18,919 nucleotides of DNA from Myxococcales bacterium. Lineage in GTDB: Bacteria > Myxococcota > Bradymonadia > REDH01. Position numbers and translations under genes: made by a program. The stretch lies in assembly GCA_018970625.1 (NCBI GenBank), contig JAGWVZ010000013.1:1-18919 (forward strand), read 5' to 3'. Positions 1 to 8,987 of this stretch are shown here, piece by piece; positions within the stretch are counted from its first letter, which is position 1; each line of letters starts with the position of its first letter. The notes below the pieces were generated by a model. It worked only from the letters and a program-made list of their open reading frames with translations. It had not been told where the DNA came from and did no database searches.

Positions 1-2
1 TG

Positions 3-3000
3 ACGCATGTGGCGGTTCTTGCACAGGGTCGCGCAGCGCTTGTCGAGGCCGATCGACAGCTGGGTCTCGCCCTGGCGACCGACGAGATTGATTATCTGGT
101 GGACGCCTATCGCACGCTCGGCCGTGACCCATCGGATATTGAGCTGATGATGTTTGCGCAGGCGAATTCAGAGCATTGTCGGCACAAGATTTTCCGGGGT
201 TCGTGGAATATCGATGGCGAAGCGCAGTCGCAATCGCTGTTTGATATGATTCGGAATACGTATCGACATCACCCGGAAGGGGTTCTTTCGGCCTACAGTG
301 ACAATGCGTCTGTCATTCGGGGACATACAGGGCAGCGTTTCTTTGCTGATCCGAATACCCACGAATATTCGGCCACCGAGGAAGAAATCCATATTCTGAT
401 GAAGGTCGAGACGCATAATCACCCGACCGGTATTGCCCCGTGGTCAGGGGCAGCTACGGGTTCGGGAGGTGAGATTCGTGACGAGGGTGCGACCGGTCGG
501 GGATCGAAACCTAAAGCCGGCCTCACCGGTTTCACGGTATCGGACCTGAACATACCGGCGCTGCCACAACCGTGGGAGCGCGGACCTGCGACGCCGTCCC
601 GTATGGCCACCGCCCTGCAGATCATGATCGATGGTCCGCTGGGTGGTGCAGCATTCAACAATGAATTTGGTCGGCCCGCCCTGGCGGGATATTTTCGTAC
701 CTATACGGCGAATACTACACGGGTAGATGGAAGCCGGGTGGTGCGCGGGTATCACAAGCCGATCATGATCGCGGGCGGCCTGGGAAATATTCGTGGGCAG
801 CATGTAGAAAAGGGCGGAATTCCTGCACAGGCGCTGGTGATTGTTCTGGGCGGTCCCGCCATGCAGATCGGGCTGGGTGGTGGCGCGGCCTCGTCGATGG
901 CGTCAGGAACATCGAACGCGGAGCTGGATTTTGCTTCGGTTCAGCGCGCAAACGCTGAAATGCAACGCCGTTGTCAGGAGGTCATTGACGCGTGCTGGGC
1001 GCTGGGTCGGGCGAACCCGATCCTGTCCATTCATGATGTGGGCGCCGGCGGCCTCTCGAACGCGGTCCCCGAGCTGGTCAACGACGCGGGTCGCGGTGGA
1101 CATTTCGAGTTGCGCGAAGTGCCAAACGATGAACCCGGCATGAGCCCACTGGCCATCTGGTGCAATGAATCGCAGGAACGCTATGTGTTGGCGATTCAGC
1201 CAGAATCGTTGCCATTGTTTCAGGGTTTCTGCGAGCGCGAGCGCTGTCCTTTTGCCGTGCTTGGAACAGCGACTGGCGAACGGCGGCTGGTGGTCACCGA
1301 CCGCGAATTCAACAATACGCCCATTGACTTGCCGATGGAGGTATTGCTGGGCAAGCCGCCCCTGATGCACCGGGTGGATCATCACATGGAGACGGTGCAG
1401 GAGTCGGTCGCCGATGTTGATATTTCGCTGACAGATGCGTTGCATCGCGTGCTGCAACACCCGGCGGTCGCTGATAAATCGTTCCTGATAACCATTGGCG
1501 ACCGGACGATTACCGGGATGGTGGCGCGCGATCAGATGGTGGGTCCGTGGCAGGTGCCAGTTTCGGACGTGGCCGTCACCATCGTGGATTATACGGGTTA
1601 TGCCGGCGAAGCGATGGCCATGGGTGAACGAACGCCTGTTGCGACGCTGGACGCAGCGGCGTCTGCCCGGCTCGCCGTCGGCGAAGCGGTGCTCAACATT
1701 GCGGCCGCTTCAATTGCGCGCATTCAGGACATTCGACTGTCGGCCAACTGGATGGCAGCAGCCTCGTGGCCCGGTGAAGGTGCCGCGCTGTACGATGCCG
1801 TGCGCGCCGTCGGCATGGAGTTGTGCCCTGCGCTGGGACTCGCGATTCCGGTCGGCAAGGACTCGATGTCGATGCGTACGGAATGGACCGAAAATGGTGA
1901 AAAAAAGGCGGTCATTTCGCCGGTTTCCCTGATCGTGACGGCGTTTGCGCCGGTCACTGACGTACGGCGAACGTTGACCCCGCAGGTCACACCGCAGGCA
2001 GGTCCGTTGCTGCTGCTGGACTTTGGGCGCGGCCTGAATCGTCTGGGTGCGTCGATTTTCGCGCAGACTGTCAATCGTGTGGGCGAAGCACCCGCCGACG
2101 TGGTGTCTGCACAGGAGCTGCGAGCCGCCTTTGAGGTGGTGCAGTCGCTGAATCGTGACGGTCTGTTGTTGGCGTGGCACGACCGGTCGGATGGCGGGCT
2201 TGCTGCGACGCTCTGCGAAATGGCATTCTGTTCGCGCTGCGGTATTTCGGTGGACATTACGGCGTTGGGTTCGGACGCACGCGCGGCCCTCTTCTGCGAA
2301 GAGCTGGGCGCGGTGATGCAGGTGGCCACCGCGTCGCTCGACGAGGTGCGCAAGCGTTTTGCCGAGGCCGGTCTGGCTGATGTATTGCACGAACTCGGAG
2401 CGGTGGAATCGGGCGAGACCGTACGGGTGACCCGTGCAGGTCAGACGCTGCTCTCAGAGTCACGGGTTACCCTGCATCGTCTGTGGTCGGCGACCAGCCA
2501 CCACATTCAGCGATTGCGCGATAACCCGGAATGTGCGGACCAGGAATATGCGCGCCTGCTGGATACGCGTGACCCGGGCCTGAGTCCGAAGGTGGTGAAT
2601 ACGAATCCGCCTCCGGTGCGAAAGGTGGCGGGTATTCGCCCACGCGTGGCCATTCTTCGTGAGCAGGGCGTAAATGGACATCTGGAGATGGCGGCTTCGT
2701 TTGACCGCGCTGGTTTTCGGTCGGTTGACGTTCACATGAGCGATATTGTGGCCGGTCGGGTATCGCTGGACGAGTTTTCGGGATTTATTGCCTGCGGTGG
2801 TTTTTCGTATGGCGACGTTCTGGGTGCCGGCGAAGGCTGGGCAAAGGGAATTCTGTTCAACAACGCGGTTCGTCGGTCGTTCGAGGCATTTTTCGCCCGC
2901 CCGGATACGTTCGCGCTGGGTATCTGCAATGGTTGTCAGATGATGTCCGCCCTGCAATCCATTGTTCCGGGTACCGCTACCTGGCCGCGATTTGTGCGTA

Positions 3001-3416
3001 ATCGGTCTGAGCAATTCGAGGCGCGTCTCGCGATGGTCGAGCTGATGGATTCTCCGTCGTTATTTTTCCGTGGATTGCATGGCTCACGTTTGCCGATTGC
3101 TGTCGCACACGGGGAAGGAAGGGCCGAGTTTGCACCGGGCAGGAGCGCATCTCGTGCGTTTGCCGCTCGTGCGGTGGCCGCGCGTTGGGTCGACCATTAT
3201 GGAGAACCCACCGAGTTGTATCCGTTTAATCCGAACGGGTCGCCGCAAGGTATTTGTGCGGTCACGTCAGAAGACGGACGCTTTACGGCGATGATGCCTC
3301 ACCCGGAGCGTGTGCATCGTACGGTGCAGTTGTCGTGGCACCCGCCGGAGTGGGGCGACGAGAGCCCGTGGATGCAGATGTTCGACAACGCTTTTGCCTG
3401 GGTGACACGCGGGTAA
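3..3416 (+). CDS. purL: Phosphoribosylformylglycinamidine synthase, large single-chain type (5'-truncated by window edge)
   Basis: This enzyme converts FGAR, glutamine and ATP to FGAM in the fourth step of purine synthesis, in the cytoplasm. The frame is open to the window edge, so the GTG at 9 is not the real start. Residues below count from that GTG. The linker region leads into SEHCRHK (His56). The synthetase domain follows, with THNHPTG, a glycine-rich stretch [15 protein letters not shown], and the phosphate-binding GGGAASSM. The C-terminal class I glutaminase domain has its nucleophile Cys973 in LGICNGCQ, and His1098 and Glu1100 in MPHPER. From memory, Salmonella PurL uses Cys1135, His1260 and Glu1262, a constant offset of 162. 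The intact protein would then be about 1297 aa, close to the usual 1295. The missing part is the N-terminal PurS-like domain. No frameshift or lost catalytic residue is visible. It converges on the desaturase gene, with 40 bp between the stop codons. Confidence 0.97.
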   Translation, partial: THVAVLAQGRAALVEADRQLGLALATDEIDYLVDAYRTLGRDPSDIELMMFAQANSEHCRHKIFRGSWNIDGEAQSQSLFDMIRNTYRHHPEGVLSAYSDNASVIRGHTGQRFFADPNTHEYSATEEEIHILMKVETHNHPTGIAPWSGAATGSGGEIRDEGATGRGSKPKAGLTGFTVSDLNIPALPQPWERGPATPSRMATALQIMIDGPLGGAAFNNEFGRPALAGYFRTYTANTTRVDGSRVVRGYHKPIMIAGGLGNIRGQHVEKGGIPAQALVIVLGGPAMQIGLGGGAASSMASGTSNAELDFASVQRANAEMQRRCQEVIDACWALGRANPILSIHDVGAGGLSNAVPELVNDAGRGGHFELREVPNDEPGMSPLAIWCNESQERYVLAIQPESLPLFQGFCERERCPFAVLGTATGERRLVVTDREFNNTPIDLPMEVLLGKPPLMHRVDHHMETVQESVADVDISLTDALHRVLQHPAVADKSFLITIGDRTITGMVARDQMVGPWQVPVSDVAVTIVDYTGYAGEAMAMGERTPVATLDAAASARLAVGEAVLNIAAASIARIQDIRLSANWMAAASWPGEGAALYDAVRAVGMELCPALGLAIPVGKDSMSMRTEWTENGEKKAVISPVSLIVTAFAPVTDVRRTLTPQVTPQAGPLLLLDFGRGLNRLGASIFAQTVNRVGEAPADVVSAQELRAAFEVVQSLNRDGLLLAWHDRSDGGLAATLCEMAFCSRCGISVDITALGSDARAALFCEELGAVMQVATASLDEVRKRFAEAGLADVLHELGAVESGETVRVTRAGQTLLSESRVTLHRLWSATSHHIQRLRDNPECADQEYARLLDTRDPGLSPKVVNTNPPPVRKVAGIRPRVAILREQGVNGHLEMAASFDRAGFRSVDVHMSDIVAGRVSLDEFSGFIACGGFSYGDVLGAGEGWAKGILFNNAVRRSFEAFFARPDTFALGICNGCQMMSALQSIVPGTATWPRFVRNRSEQFEARLAMVELMDSPSLFFRGLHGSRLPIAVAHGEGRAEFAPGRSASRAFAARAVAARWVDHYGEPTELYPFNPNGSPQGICAVTSEDGRFTAMMPHPERVHRTVQLSWHPPEWGDESPWMQMFDNAFAWVTRG

Positions 3417-3435
3417 GGCACGCCGGGCAATTCAG

Positions 3436-3453
3436 GCAGCGATTCATCGCTGC
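3436..3453. terminator. Small hairpin between convergent purL and desaturase genes
   Basis: GCAGCGAT and ATCGCTGC form a perfect 8-bp inverted repeat with only TC at the centre, or 7 bp with a TTCA loop. It lies 20 nt after the purL stop and 4 nt after the desaturase stop. Neither side carries a T-run, so it could be a weak bidirectional terminator or an RNA 3' end stabiliser. The position between convergent genes supports a 3'-end role. Confidence 0.4.
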
Positions 3454-3456
3454 ACA

Positions 3457-4731
3457 TTACACAGGGACCGGGGCCTCACCTGAGCCGCTCTGGCTCGTGT
3501 GTGCGGCGATCTGCCCGGTCACGTGTGGCATGGTGGTATCGCCGAGAATCACTTCACAGGTGCGGCGCATGCGGGTGAAGACAGATTGCTGGATATACGG
3601 CACGCCGTATTCCTCGCAGAGCGCCTTGAGCCGTGGTTGCACCCGCTGATACCCGCGCATGGTGAGTTTGGGCCAGACATGATGCTCAATCTGATAATTG
3701 AGCCACATGTGCCAGTAATCGTTCCAGTCACCGCCGGTTCGGTAATTCACAGAACCCAGAATCTGGCGAATCTGAAACTCGCGAAATGACGCTGTGGGCT
3801 CTTCGAACGAGGGCATATCATCGCCGACGTGGTTGGGAACGATCACGAGGAAGGTGTGCAGGTTGGTCAGGATTTCGGCCAGCACAGAATTGACGAGTAC
3901 GGATAGCCAGGCCCACGTGCCAAGCGGCAAAAACAGGGCGGGAATGAGCCCGAATCGAAGCGTGGCGTAGGGAAGAAGGCAGGTGAGCCAGACATCGGCG
4001 CGGAGCAGCGTCTGAAAGTGTCGCCGGGCGTATGCGGCGCCGACTTCCGGCCCATCGATATCCGTTGGAACGGCCTGCCGCCCTGACTGGTTGCGGCTGA
4101 CTTTACGCACGGCGGCTGTGCGTTTGCGGGCTTCGAGTTCGGCGAGGGTATTGGGTGCGTAATAAAAGTATTTCCAGCTACCAGCGACGAGTAGAATCAG
4201 CATCCAGCCAAGCCAGCGCGGAACAGGTCGGTTGCGCAGCCACGCGGCATTTCGTTGCACCAGGTCGGGATCGTGACGTTCGTTCAGGCTGTAGTGATGC
4301 AGTCGGTTGTGCTCGTAATTCCACGCTTCGGGGAGCATCCAGTCAAACCAGTCCAGAAAGCGGCGCCTGCCCAGCGCAAAATGGCTGCTGGTGTAGCGTG
4401 CTGGAATGTTGGGGATGTTGTCGTAAGCCTGATGTCCGACGTGGTGCATGAGCAGCCATCGGGTAACGATGCCCTGACTGATGGCGAGCGCGGAGAGCGG
4501 ATTCGGAGCGAGCCACGCAGTGGCGTAGCCCACGACGCTGCACAATCGGCCAATCCATTCCATGCGGCGCAGGTGTTGAACGTCTTCCTGACCCACCTGT
4601 TCGCGAGCTTCGCGCCCGATGGTGTCCAGTCTCGCGAAAAACTCATTCCACGCAATGGCGCCGGGTAATTCCCGAAGAACTCGGGCGTGCGGTGACGGAT
4701 TTGGGGCGACGTGGACGGACGCGACGTTCAT
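3457..4731 (-). CDS. Membrane fatty acid desaturase (front-end-like, without cytochrome b5 domain)
   Basis: This is a di-iron integral membrane desaturase that introduces a double bond into an acyl chain. The three histidine boxes are present: HHVGH (His96, 97, 100), HNRLHH (His141, 145, 146) and QIEHH (His350, 351). Glutamine in place of the first histidine of box 3 is typical of front-end (delta-5/6-like) desaturases. The N-terminal cytochrome b5 domain of many of those (HPGG motif) is not visible. Hydrophobic segments lie near residues 63-95, 172-192 and 246-300. The start chosen is ATG 4731, giving 424 aa. The frame stays open to 5130, but that extension runs antisense through the SNF2 gene and looks like arginine-rich shadow sequence. 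No clear Shine-Dalgarno precedes 4731. The gene diverges from the SNF2 gene. Substrate and regiospecificity cannot be told from sequence, and a separate electron donor would be needed. Confidence 0.88.
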   Translation of the reverse strand: MNVASVHVAPNPSPHARVLRELPGAIAWNEFFARLDTIGREAREQVGQEDVQHLRRMEWIGRLCSVVGYATAWLAPNPLSALAISQGIVTRWLLMHHVGHQAYDNIPNIPARYTSSHFALGRRRFLDWFDWMLPEAWNYEHNRLHHYSLNERHDPDLVQRNAAWLRNRPVPRWLGWMLILLVAGSWKYFYYAPNTLAELEARKRTAAVRKVSRNQSGRQAVPTDIDGPEVGAAYARRHFQTLLRADVWLTCLLPYATLRFGLIPALFLPLGTWAWLSVLVNSVLAEILTNLHTFLVIVPNHVGDDMPSFEEPTASFREFQIRQILGSVNYRTGGDWNDYWHMWLNYQIEHHVWPKLTMRGYQRVQPRLKALCEEYGVPYIQQSVFTRMRRTCEVILGDTTMPHVTGQIAAHTSQSGSGEAPVPV

Positions 4732-4779
4732 GCAGGCAGCCGGGGTGTGTGAGCGGCGCGATTCTGCCGTCAGGAGTCG

Positions 4780-7700
4780 GTGGATGCAACGCGGAAGAAG
4801 CAGGCGACTGTGAAGATCGACGTCACCCCCGGCTTTGGGTATGGCCTGTGGCTGGTGAATCCTTTGTTGAGTGTGAACATGCGACAACCGAACGAGACCG
4901 AGCTGCTGGAGCTTCTTGCCTACCGCCCTTCGGCGAAGCTGCTGGACGAGGCTCGTGGCCTGTCTCGTGATGTAACAGAACTGCACATGGACGCTTCGGG
5001 TGCGTGGACGGCGGACTGTCCGGAGCACGATGGACGGCGAGTGTATCGCGTCGTGTTGAGGCCTGGCGCTGGAAGGAAGTTTTCGTCGACCTGTACGTGC
5101 TCGATGGGGAGCTCGATGGAGTGCAAACATCGGATTGCGATCCTCCTGGCTCTTCGGGAGCGGGCATTTGATTCATTTGCGACCCAGAAACGGAAGGCGG
5201 AGGTTATCGAGGAGCTGCGCGCCGCCATGTTGAAGGTGGGACGACGCGAGCCCGGGGACGTCATGGAGCGGGCTCGACCCTGGGCGGATCGTTCGCTCCC
5301 TGACTTTACGGAGTCCGACCGTCTGACGGCATCCAATGTGAGCGGCTGGCTTTCGCGTCACGGTGTTCAGTGGACGACCCGGTATCCGGTCGCGCGGCTG
5401 GTTGCACATTACAGTATGCCGCTGGACTGGCTTCCTGCGGTGATTCAGCAGCGCGCGATGATTCCTTCTTCGACGGGCGTCGTGGTTCTGGAGCCGAACG
5501 TTCTGAAGGACTGGTCACCTGTTGAAGTGGAACAGTTTGAGTTTGTGGTGTTGCGTTATCTGGCCTGGCTGCGAGAGTACGCCGAGCAGGTCGGCGAGGA
5601 GATGCGTGAACCCTGGCGGGACGACCGGGAGGAGCTTCGACACGTGAGGCGCGCGCTGGACGCGATGTCAGAGACGGCCTCGAATCGCTGGAAGACACTT
5701 TTTCCGCAGGAGGACGGTCGGCCTGCTCAGGTATTGTTTGAGAGTCAGGACAAGGCTCTGTTTCGGACGGCTCCCTTGGGCTCGGAGTTGTGTCCCTGCC
5801 CGTTCTCGAGCGTGACGTTTGGTTTGACCGAAAACCGCATGACGGCGTTGGGATGGTCGTGCACCGGGTCGTGCGAGCTGTCGGTGCGAACCGGATGTCG
5901 CACCTACACGCAGGCATTGCATGGCTTTCGACACGCGCTGAACGGCGACACCGTCGCGCTGCGTGACTACGAGGCCTTCCTTCGGCAGCCGCAATGGCTG
6001 CGCAACGTGACGAAGCTCAGCGCGAGGGTAAAATCTGGTTCTGGTGAGCGAAATGCAGGTATCGAGCTGGAATCACTCGGTTGGCGATTTGAGTTGGAGC
6101 GCACCGGTGGTCTGGGGGTTGTGTCGATTGATCGTCACCGTCGAAAGAAAGGCGGTGGCTGGGTGGTAAAGCAGGTAACGGCTGTGCAGCTTCAGGAATG
6201 GCTGGAGGGTGCGGACGACACGCCGGAGCTGGCCCCTTATCGCGCATTTGCGCTCACCGGGCAGGTCGTGAAAAACATCAGTTATATGTCGGCGCCAAAT
6301 ACCATTCATGGTGAAGCAGCGCTTCAGTTTCTGCTGATGTGGAACGAGCGATTATTTCCTTTTATGCTGGGTAAGGACGCGTTGTCGGTGCGGGTTCGCA
6401 AGGGCGAGTTCAATCTGACGCTGGCCCCGACAGAGGGAGCGTCGTCGGTGCAGTTGATTCCCACGGTGGCCGGCCAGAACCTGGCGCAGGTGGATTCGGC
6501 CTATGTGTATGGTAATACCGGCCTGGCGGTGCTGGATGCGGCAACGTCTGAATTGTTTGTTGCGCGATTAACCGCGCAACAGCGGGCTGCACTTACCGCC
6601 CTGCTGGATGCGCCCGTACAGCTGCCTGAAGACCAGTTACCACAATTGTTGCAGGAAATTCCGGCGCTGCAGCAGGTTGCACCGGTTCGAATCGATGGTC
6701 AGGTGGAGGTGCAGTGCGAAAACGTCAGTCTGAGCCCTGTGGTGTTGTTATCGGGCAATGAAATCGAACCACTCGTCGTGGAGGTACGCATACCGGTGGG
6801 AACGCCGGCGTTTTATGAGCTGCCGGGCGAAGGCCGGGAGTTTGTGCATGGGGGCGTGGAATCGCGCGTGCTGTTGCGCCGCGACCTGGTTCAGGAAAAG
6901 GCTCTCGCAGTGTCTCTCGCGCAGGAGCTCGGCATGGACGCCGACCCGGAGGAAGGCAACTGGCGACGAGGATTTACGTCGGCCGGCGATGCGTTCGAGA
7001 TGCTGGAGCTGATTCATGCGCGGCAGATTCCGGCGGTCTGGTTGCGCGAGCCTGTGCGCATTGTCCGGCCGTCCATCACTGGCGTGGAACTTCAGGTTAC
7101 GAAGAAGCGAGACTGGTTTGGTCTGAATATAGAGGTGAAACTGAACGAAAATGCGATGCCACTGGCCGAGCTGCTGAAGGCGATTCGTGATCAGCGGAAC
7201 AGCGTGCAGTTGCAGGACGGCACGTGGATGGTGCTCTCTGACCAGCTTCGGCGTGCGTTCTGGTCGCTTGCGGGTGTGCACAGTGAGCGCATGACGAATC
7301 ATCTGTCGCCAGGGCACGCTCATGTGCTCGACACGTTGCAGCGGGAGGGTGCGAGTATCAGGGTGCCGCCGGCGTGGCGGACATTGCCGGCACGTATTCA
7401 GGAGTCCCGCACGCTGGACCCCGAACTGCCCGCTGGCATTCAGGCACAATTGCGGCCCTATCAGTTGGAAGGGTATCGCTGGTTAAGGCAGATGGCGCAC
7501 TGGTCGACGGGTGCTTGTCTGGCCGATGATATGGGCCTTGGAAAGACGTTGCAGTCAATTGCGTTTGCGCTGTCGCGCATGGAGAGTGGTGCGACGCTTG
7601 TGGTGGCTCCGACGTCAGTCATTCCGAACTGGGCGGCGGAGTGGAAGCGTTTTGTCCCGTTTGTGGAAGTCTGGACGTATCCGGGACGCAAAGACCCCAT

Positions 7701-8826
7701 TCCCACCGACATACTGGATTCGTATGGGGTGGTGCTGGTGAGTTATGATCTGCTGACCATGTATCTGGATATCTTTACGGAGGTAAAGTGGCACACCCTG
7801 ATTCTGGATGAGGCACAGGCCTTCAAAAACCCATCCACTCAGCGAGCGCGGGCGATGTCAGAATTGCAGGCGGATTTTCGTCTGGCGTTGACCGGCACGC
7901 CGGTAGAGAATCGCACCGGTGAGATATGGAGCCTTTTTCATGTGATTGCGCCCGGCTATCTGGGGTCACTGGATGAATTTCGCGAGCGGTTTGTGACGCC
8001 TATCGAGCGTGGCGGTTCTGTCGAGACGCGCGGCATGCTGGCCGGGTTGATTCGCCCGTTTGTATTGCGACGCCTGAAGCGCGACGTGGCGACGGATTTG
8101 CCTGAGCGAATTGAGACGACGCATTATGTCGAGTTTTCGCCGAAAGAACGAAAGGTGTATGAACGCATTCGGGCGGCGACCATTCGCGAGCTGGCGGTGC
8201 GCGAGACGCAGCTGACCGAGGCCCAGCGTCGCATTCAGGTGTTGGCTGCGCTGACACGGCTGCGTCAGGTCGCGTGTCATGCGCGGCTTGTGGATGCGGG
8301 ATTTACGGAGGAGTCATCGAAGATTCTGGCCCTGATACCGTTGCTTGAGGAGCTGGCGAGCGAAGGCAGAAAGGCGCTCGTCTTTTCGCAATTTACGAGT
8401 TTGCTGGATCTGGTCGAGGGGCCGTTAACCGCAGCGGGACTTCAATGGCTCAGATTGGATGGTTCCACCGCTGTGGCCAGGCGAAAGACGCTGGTCGAAG
8501 AGTTTCAGCAGGGTGATGCCAGCGTCTTTTTATTGTCGTTGAAGGCGGGTGGTACGGGCTTGAACCTGACCGCTGCTGATACGGTCGTGTTACTGGATCC
8601 GTGGTGGAATCCAGCTGTGGAAGCGCAGGCTGCCGACCGCGCGCACCGCATTGGACAGATGCGTTCGGTGACCATCATACGACTGGTCGCTCAGGATACG
8701 GTAGAGAACGGCATTCTGCAGATGCAGTCCGAAAAGCGGGAGCTCGCAGACGCCCTGCTGGACGGAACAGGTACTACGGCGGCGCTGGGCAGCGATGACC
8801 TGTTGCGGCTGATGGTTGATGCGTGA
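4780..8826 (+). CDS. SWIM zinc finger SNF2-family helicase-like ATPase
   Basis: This is a Swi2/Snf2 double-stranded DNA translocase (superfamily 2) that probably remodels protein-DNA complexes. A SWIM zinc finger comes first: Cys105, Cys107, Cys115 and His117 (CxCx7CxH). Some 770 residues of unrecognised sequence follow, including a second cysteine cluster (338, 340, 361, 365, 373). The C-terminal motor has RPYQLEGYRWL (Gln895), Walker A DDMGLGKT (Lys922), DEAQ (1010-1013) and TGTP (1038-1041). RecA2 ends in GGTGLNLT, LLDPWWNPAVE and ADRAHRIGQ (Arg1290). All core motifs are intact. GTG 4780 gives the longest reading, 1348 aa, but its AGGAG is only 3 nt away. GTG 4810 (MKIDVTPGFG) is a good alternative. 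Bacterial members are poorly characterised. Some SNF2 proteins belong to defence systems, but no defence partner lies here, so a housekeeping DNA role is as likely. Confidence 0.93.
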   Translation: MDATRKKQATVKIDVTPGFGYGLWLVNPLLSVNMRQPNETELLELLAYRPSAKLLDEARGLSRDVTELHMDASGAWTADCPEHDGRRVYRVVLRPGAGRKFSSTCTCSMGSSMECKHRIAILLALRERAFDSFATQKRKAEVIEELRAAMLKVGRREPGDVMERARPWADRSLPDFTESDRLTASNVSGWLSRHGVQWTTRYPVARLVAHYSMPLDWLPAVIQQRAMIPSSTGVVVLEPNVLKDWSPVEVEQFEFVVLRYLAWLREYAEQVGEEMREPWRDDREELRHVRRALDAMSETASNRWKTLFPQEDGRPAQVLFESQDKALFRTAPLGSELCPCPFSSVTFGLTENRMTALGWSCTGSCELSVRTGCRTYTQALHGFRHALNGDTVALRDYEAFLRQPQWLRNVTKLSARVKSGSGERNAGIELESLGWRFELERTGGLGVVSIDRHRRKKGGGWVVKQVTAVQLQEWLEGADDTPELAPYRAFALTGQVVKNISYMSAPNTIHGEAALQFLLMWNERLFPFMLGKDALSVRVRKGEFNLTLAPTEGASSVQLIPTVAGQNLAQVDSAYVYGNTGLAVLDAATSELFVARLTAQQRAALTALLDAPVQLPEDQLPQLLQEIPALQQVAPVRIDGQVEVQCENVSLSPVVLLSGNEIEPLVVEVRIPVGTPAFYELPGEGREFVHGGVESRVLLRRDLVQEKALAVSLAQELGMDADPEEGNWRRGFTSAGDAFEMLELIHARQIPAVWLREPVRIVRPSITGVELQVTKKRDWFGLNIEVKLNENAMPLAELLKAIRDQRNSVQLQDGTWMVLSDQLRRAFWSLAGVHSERMTNHLSPGHAHVLDTLQREGASIRVPPAWRTLPARIQESRTLDPELPAGIQAQLRPYQLEGYRWLRQMAHWSTGACLADDMGLGKTLQSIAFALSRMESGATLVVAPTSVIPNWAAEWKRFVPFVEVWTYPGRKDPIPTDILDSYGVVLVSYDLLTMYLDIFTEVKWHTLILDEAQAFKNPSTQRARAMSELQADFRLALTGTPVENRTGEIWSLFHVIAPGYLGSLDEFRERFVTPIERGGSVETRGMLAGLIRPFVLRRLKRDVATDLPERIETTHYVEFSPKERKVYERIRAATIRELAVRETQLTEAQRRIQVLAALTRLRQVACHARLVDAGFTEESSKILALIPLLEELASEGRKALVFSQFTSLLDLVEGPLTAAGLQWLRLDGSTAVARRKTLVEEFQQGDASVFLLSLKAGGTGLNLTAADTVVLLDPWWNPAVEAQAADRAHRIGQMRSVTIIRLVAQDTVENGILQMQSEKRELADALLDGTGTTAALGSDDLLRLMVDA
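4784..4813 (+). CDS. Possible 9-codon leader ORF overlapping the SNF2 start
   Basis: ATG 4784 is preceded by AGGAG (4772-4776) with a 7-nt spacer, the best ribosome-binding arrangement in this junction. It would encode MQRGRSRRL and stop at TGA 4811-4813. That stop overlaps GTG 4810 in the form GTGA. GTG 4810 is in frame with the SNF2 protein, at its residue 11. The layout fits translational coupling from a mini-ORF to a helicase starting MKIDVTPGFG. Alternatively, AGGAG may serve GTG 4780 directly, though only 3 nt separate them. This is inference from spacing only. Confidence 0.25.
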   Translation: MQRGRSRRL

Positions 8827-8861
8827 CGAAGGTGCGTCATGGGCCGAGGCGAGAACAGGTC
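8797..8861 (+). other. Nested inverted repeats across the SNF2 stop codon
   Basis: GACCTGTT (8797-8804) and AACAGGTC (8854-8861) form a perfect 8-bp inverted repeat 49 nt apart. Inside it, CGTGACG (8822-8828) pairs with CGTCATG (8835-8841), one G-T pair included, around a 6-nt loop that follows the stop codon. Only three T residues follow the outer arm, so this is at best a weak terminator. The rest of the gap up to 8950 shows no clear -35/-10 pair. Confidence 0.2.
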
Positions 8862-8950
8862 TTTGGGAATCCCGACGTCCTGCGCTTGTGACTAGCGATA
8901 ACGCGCTGCGGCATAGGGTATGCGTGACAAATCGGTTCGTCGCTGTTTAG

Positions 8951-8980
8951 ACCGGCGGGTATAGAGGAACCGTACCCGGT
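8951..8980 (+). promoter_or_regulatory. Hairpin carrying the ribosome-binding region of the barrel gene
   Basis: ACCG plus GGTA (8951-8961, with a 3-nt GCG bulge) pairs with TACCCGGT (8973-8980). The loop contains AGAGGAA (8963-8969), the only purine-rich Shine-Dalgarno-like stretch before ATG 8988. The direct distance from GAGG to ATG is 20 nt, too long for normal use, but folding would bring the two closer. A TTG at 8982 in the same frame is an alternative start, 14 nt from GAGG. Confidence 0.25.
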
Positions 8981-8987
8981 TTTGTTC

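Noticed and set aside
4732..5130. N-terminal extension of the desaturase to the full open frame
   Set aside because: It would overlap the SNF2 gene's SWIM-containing N-terminus by hundreds of bases, and its Arg/His/Ser-rich sequence lacks any domain.
4780..8826. Membership of the SNF2 gene in a phage-defence island
   Set aside because: No methyltransferase, nuclease, phospholipase D, integrase or other defence gene lies in the window. The neighbours are metabolic or envelope genes.
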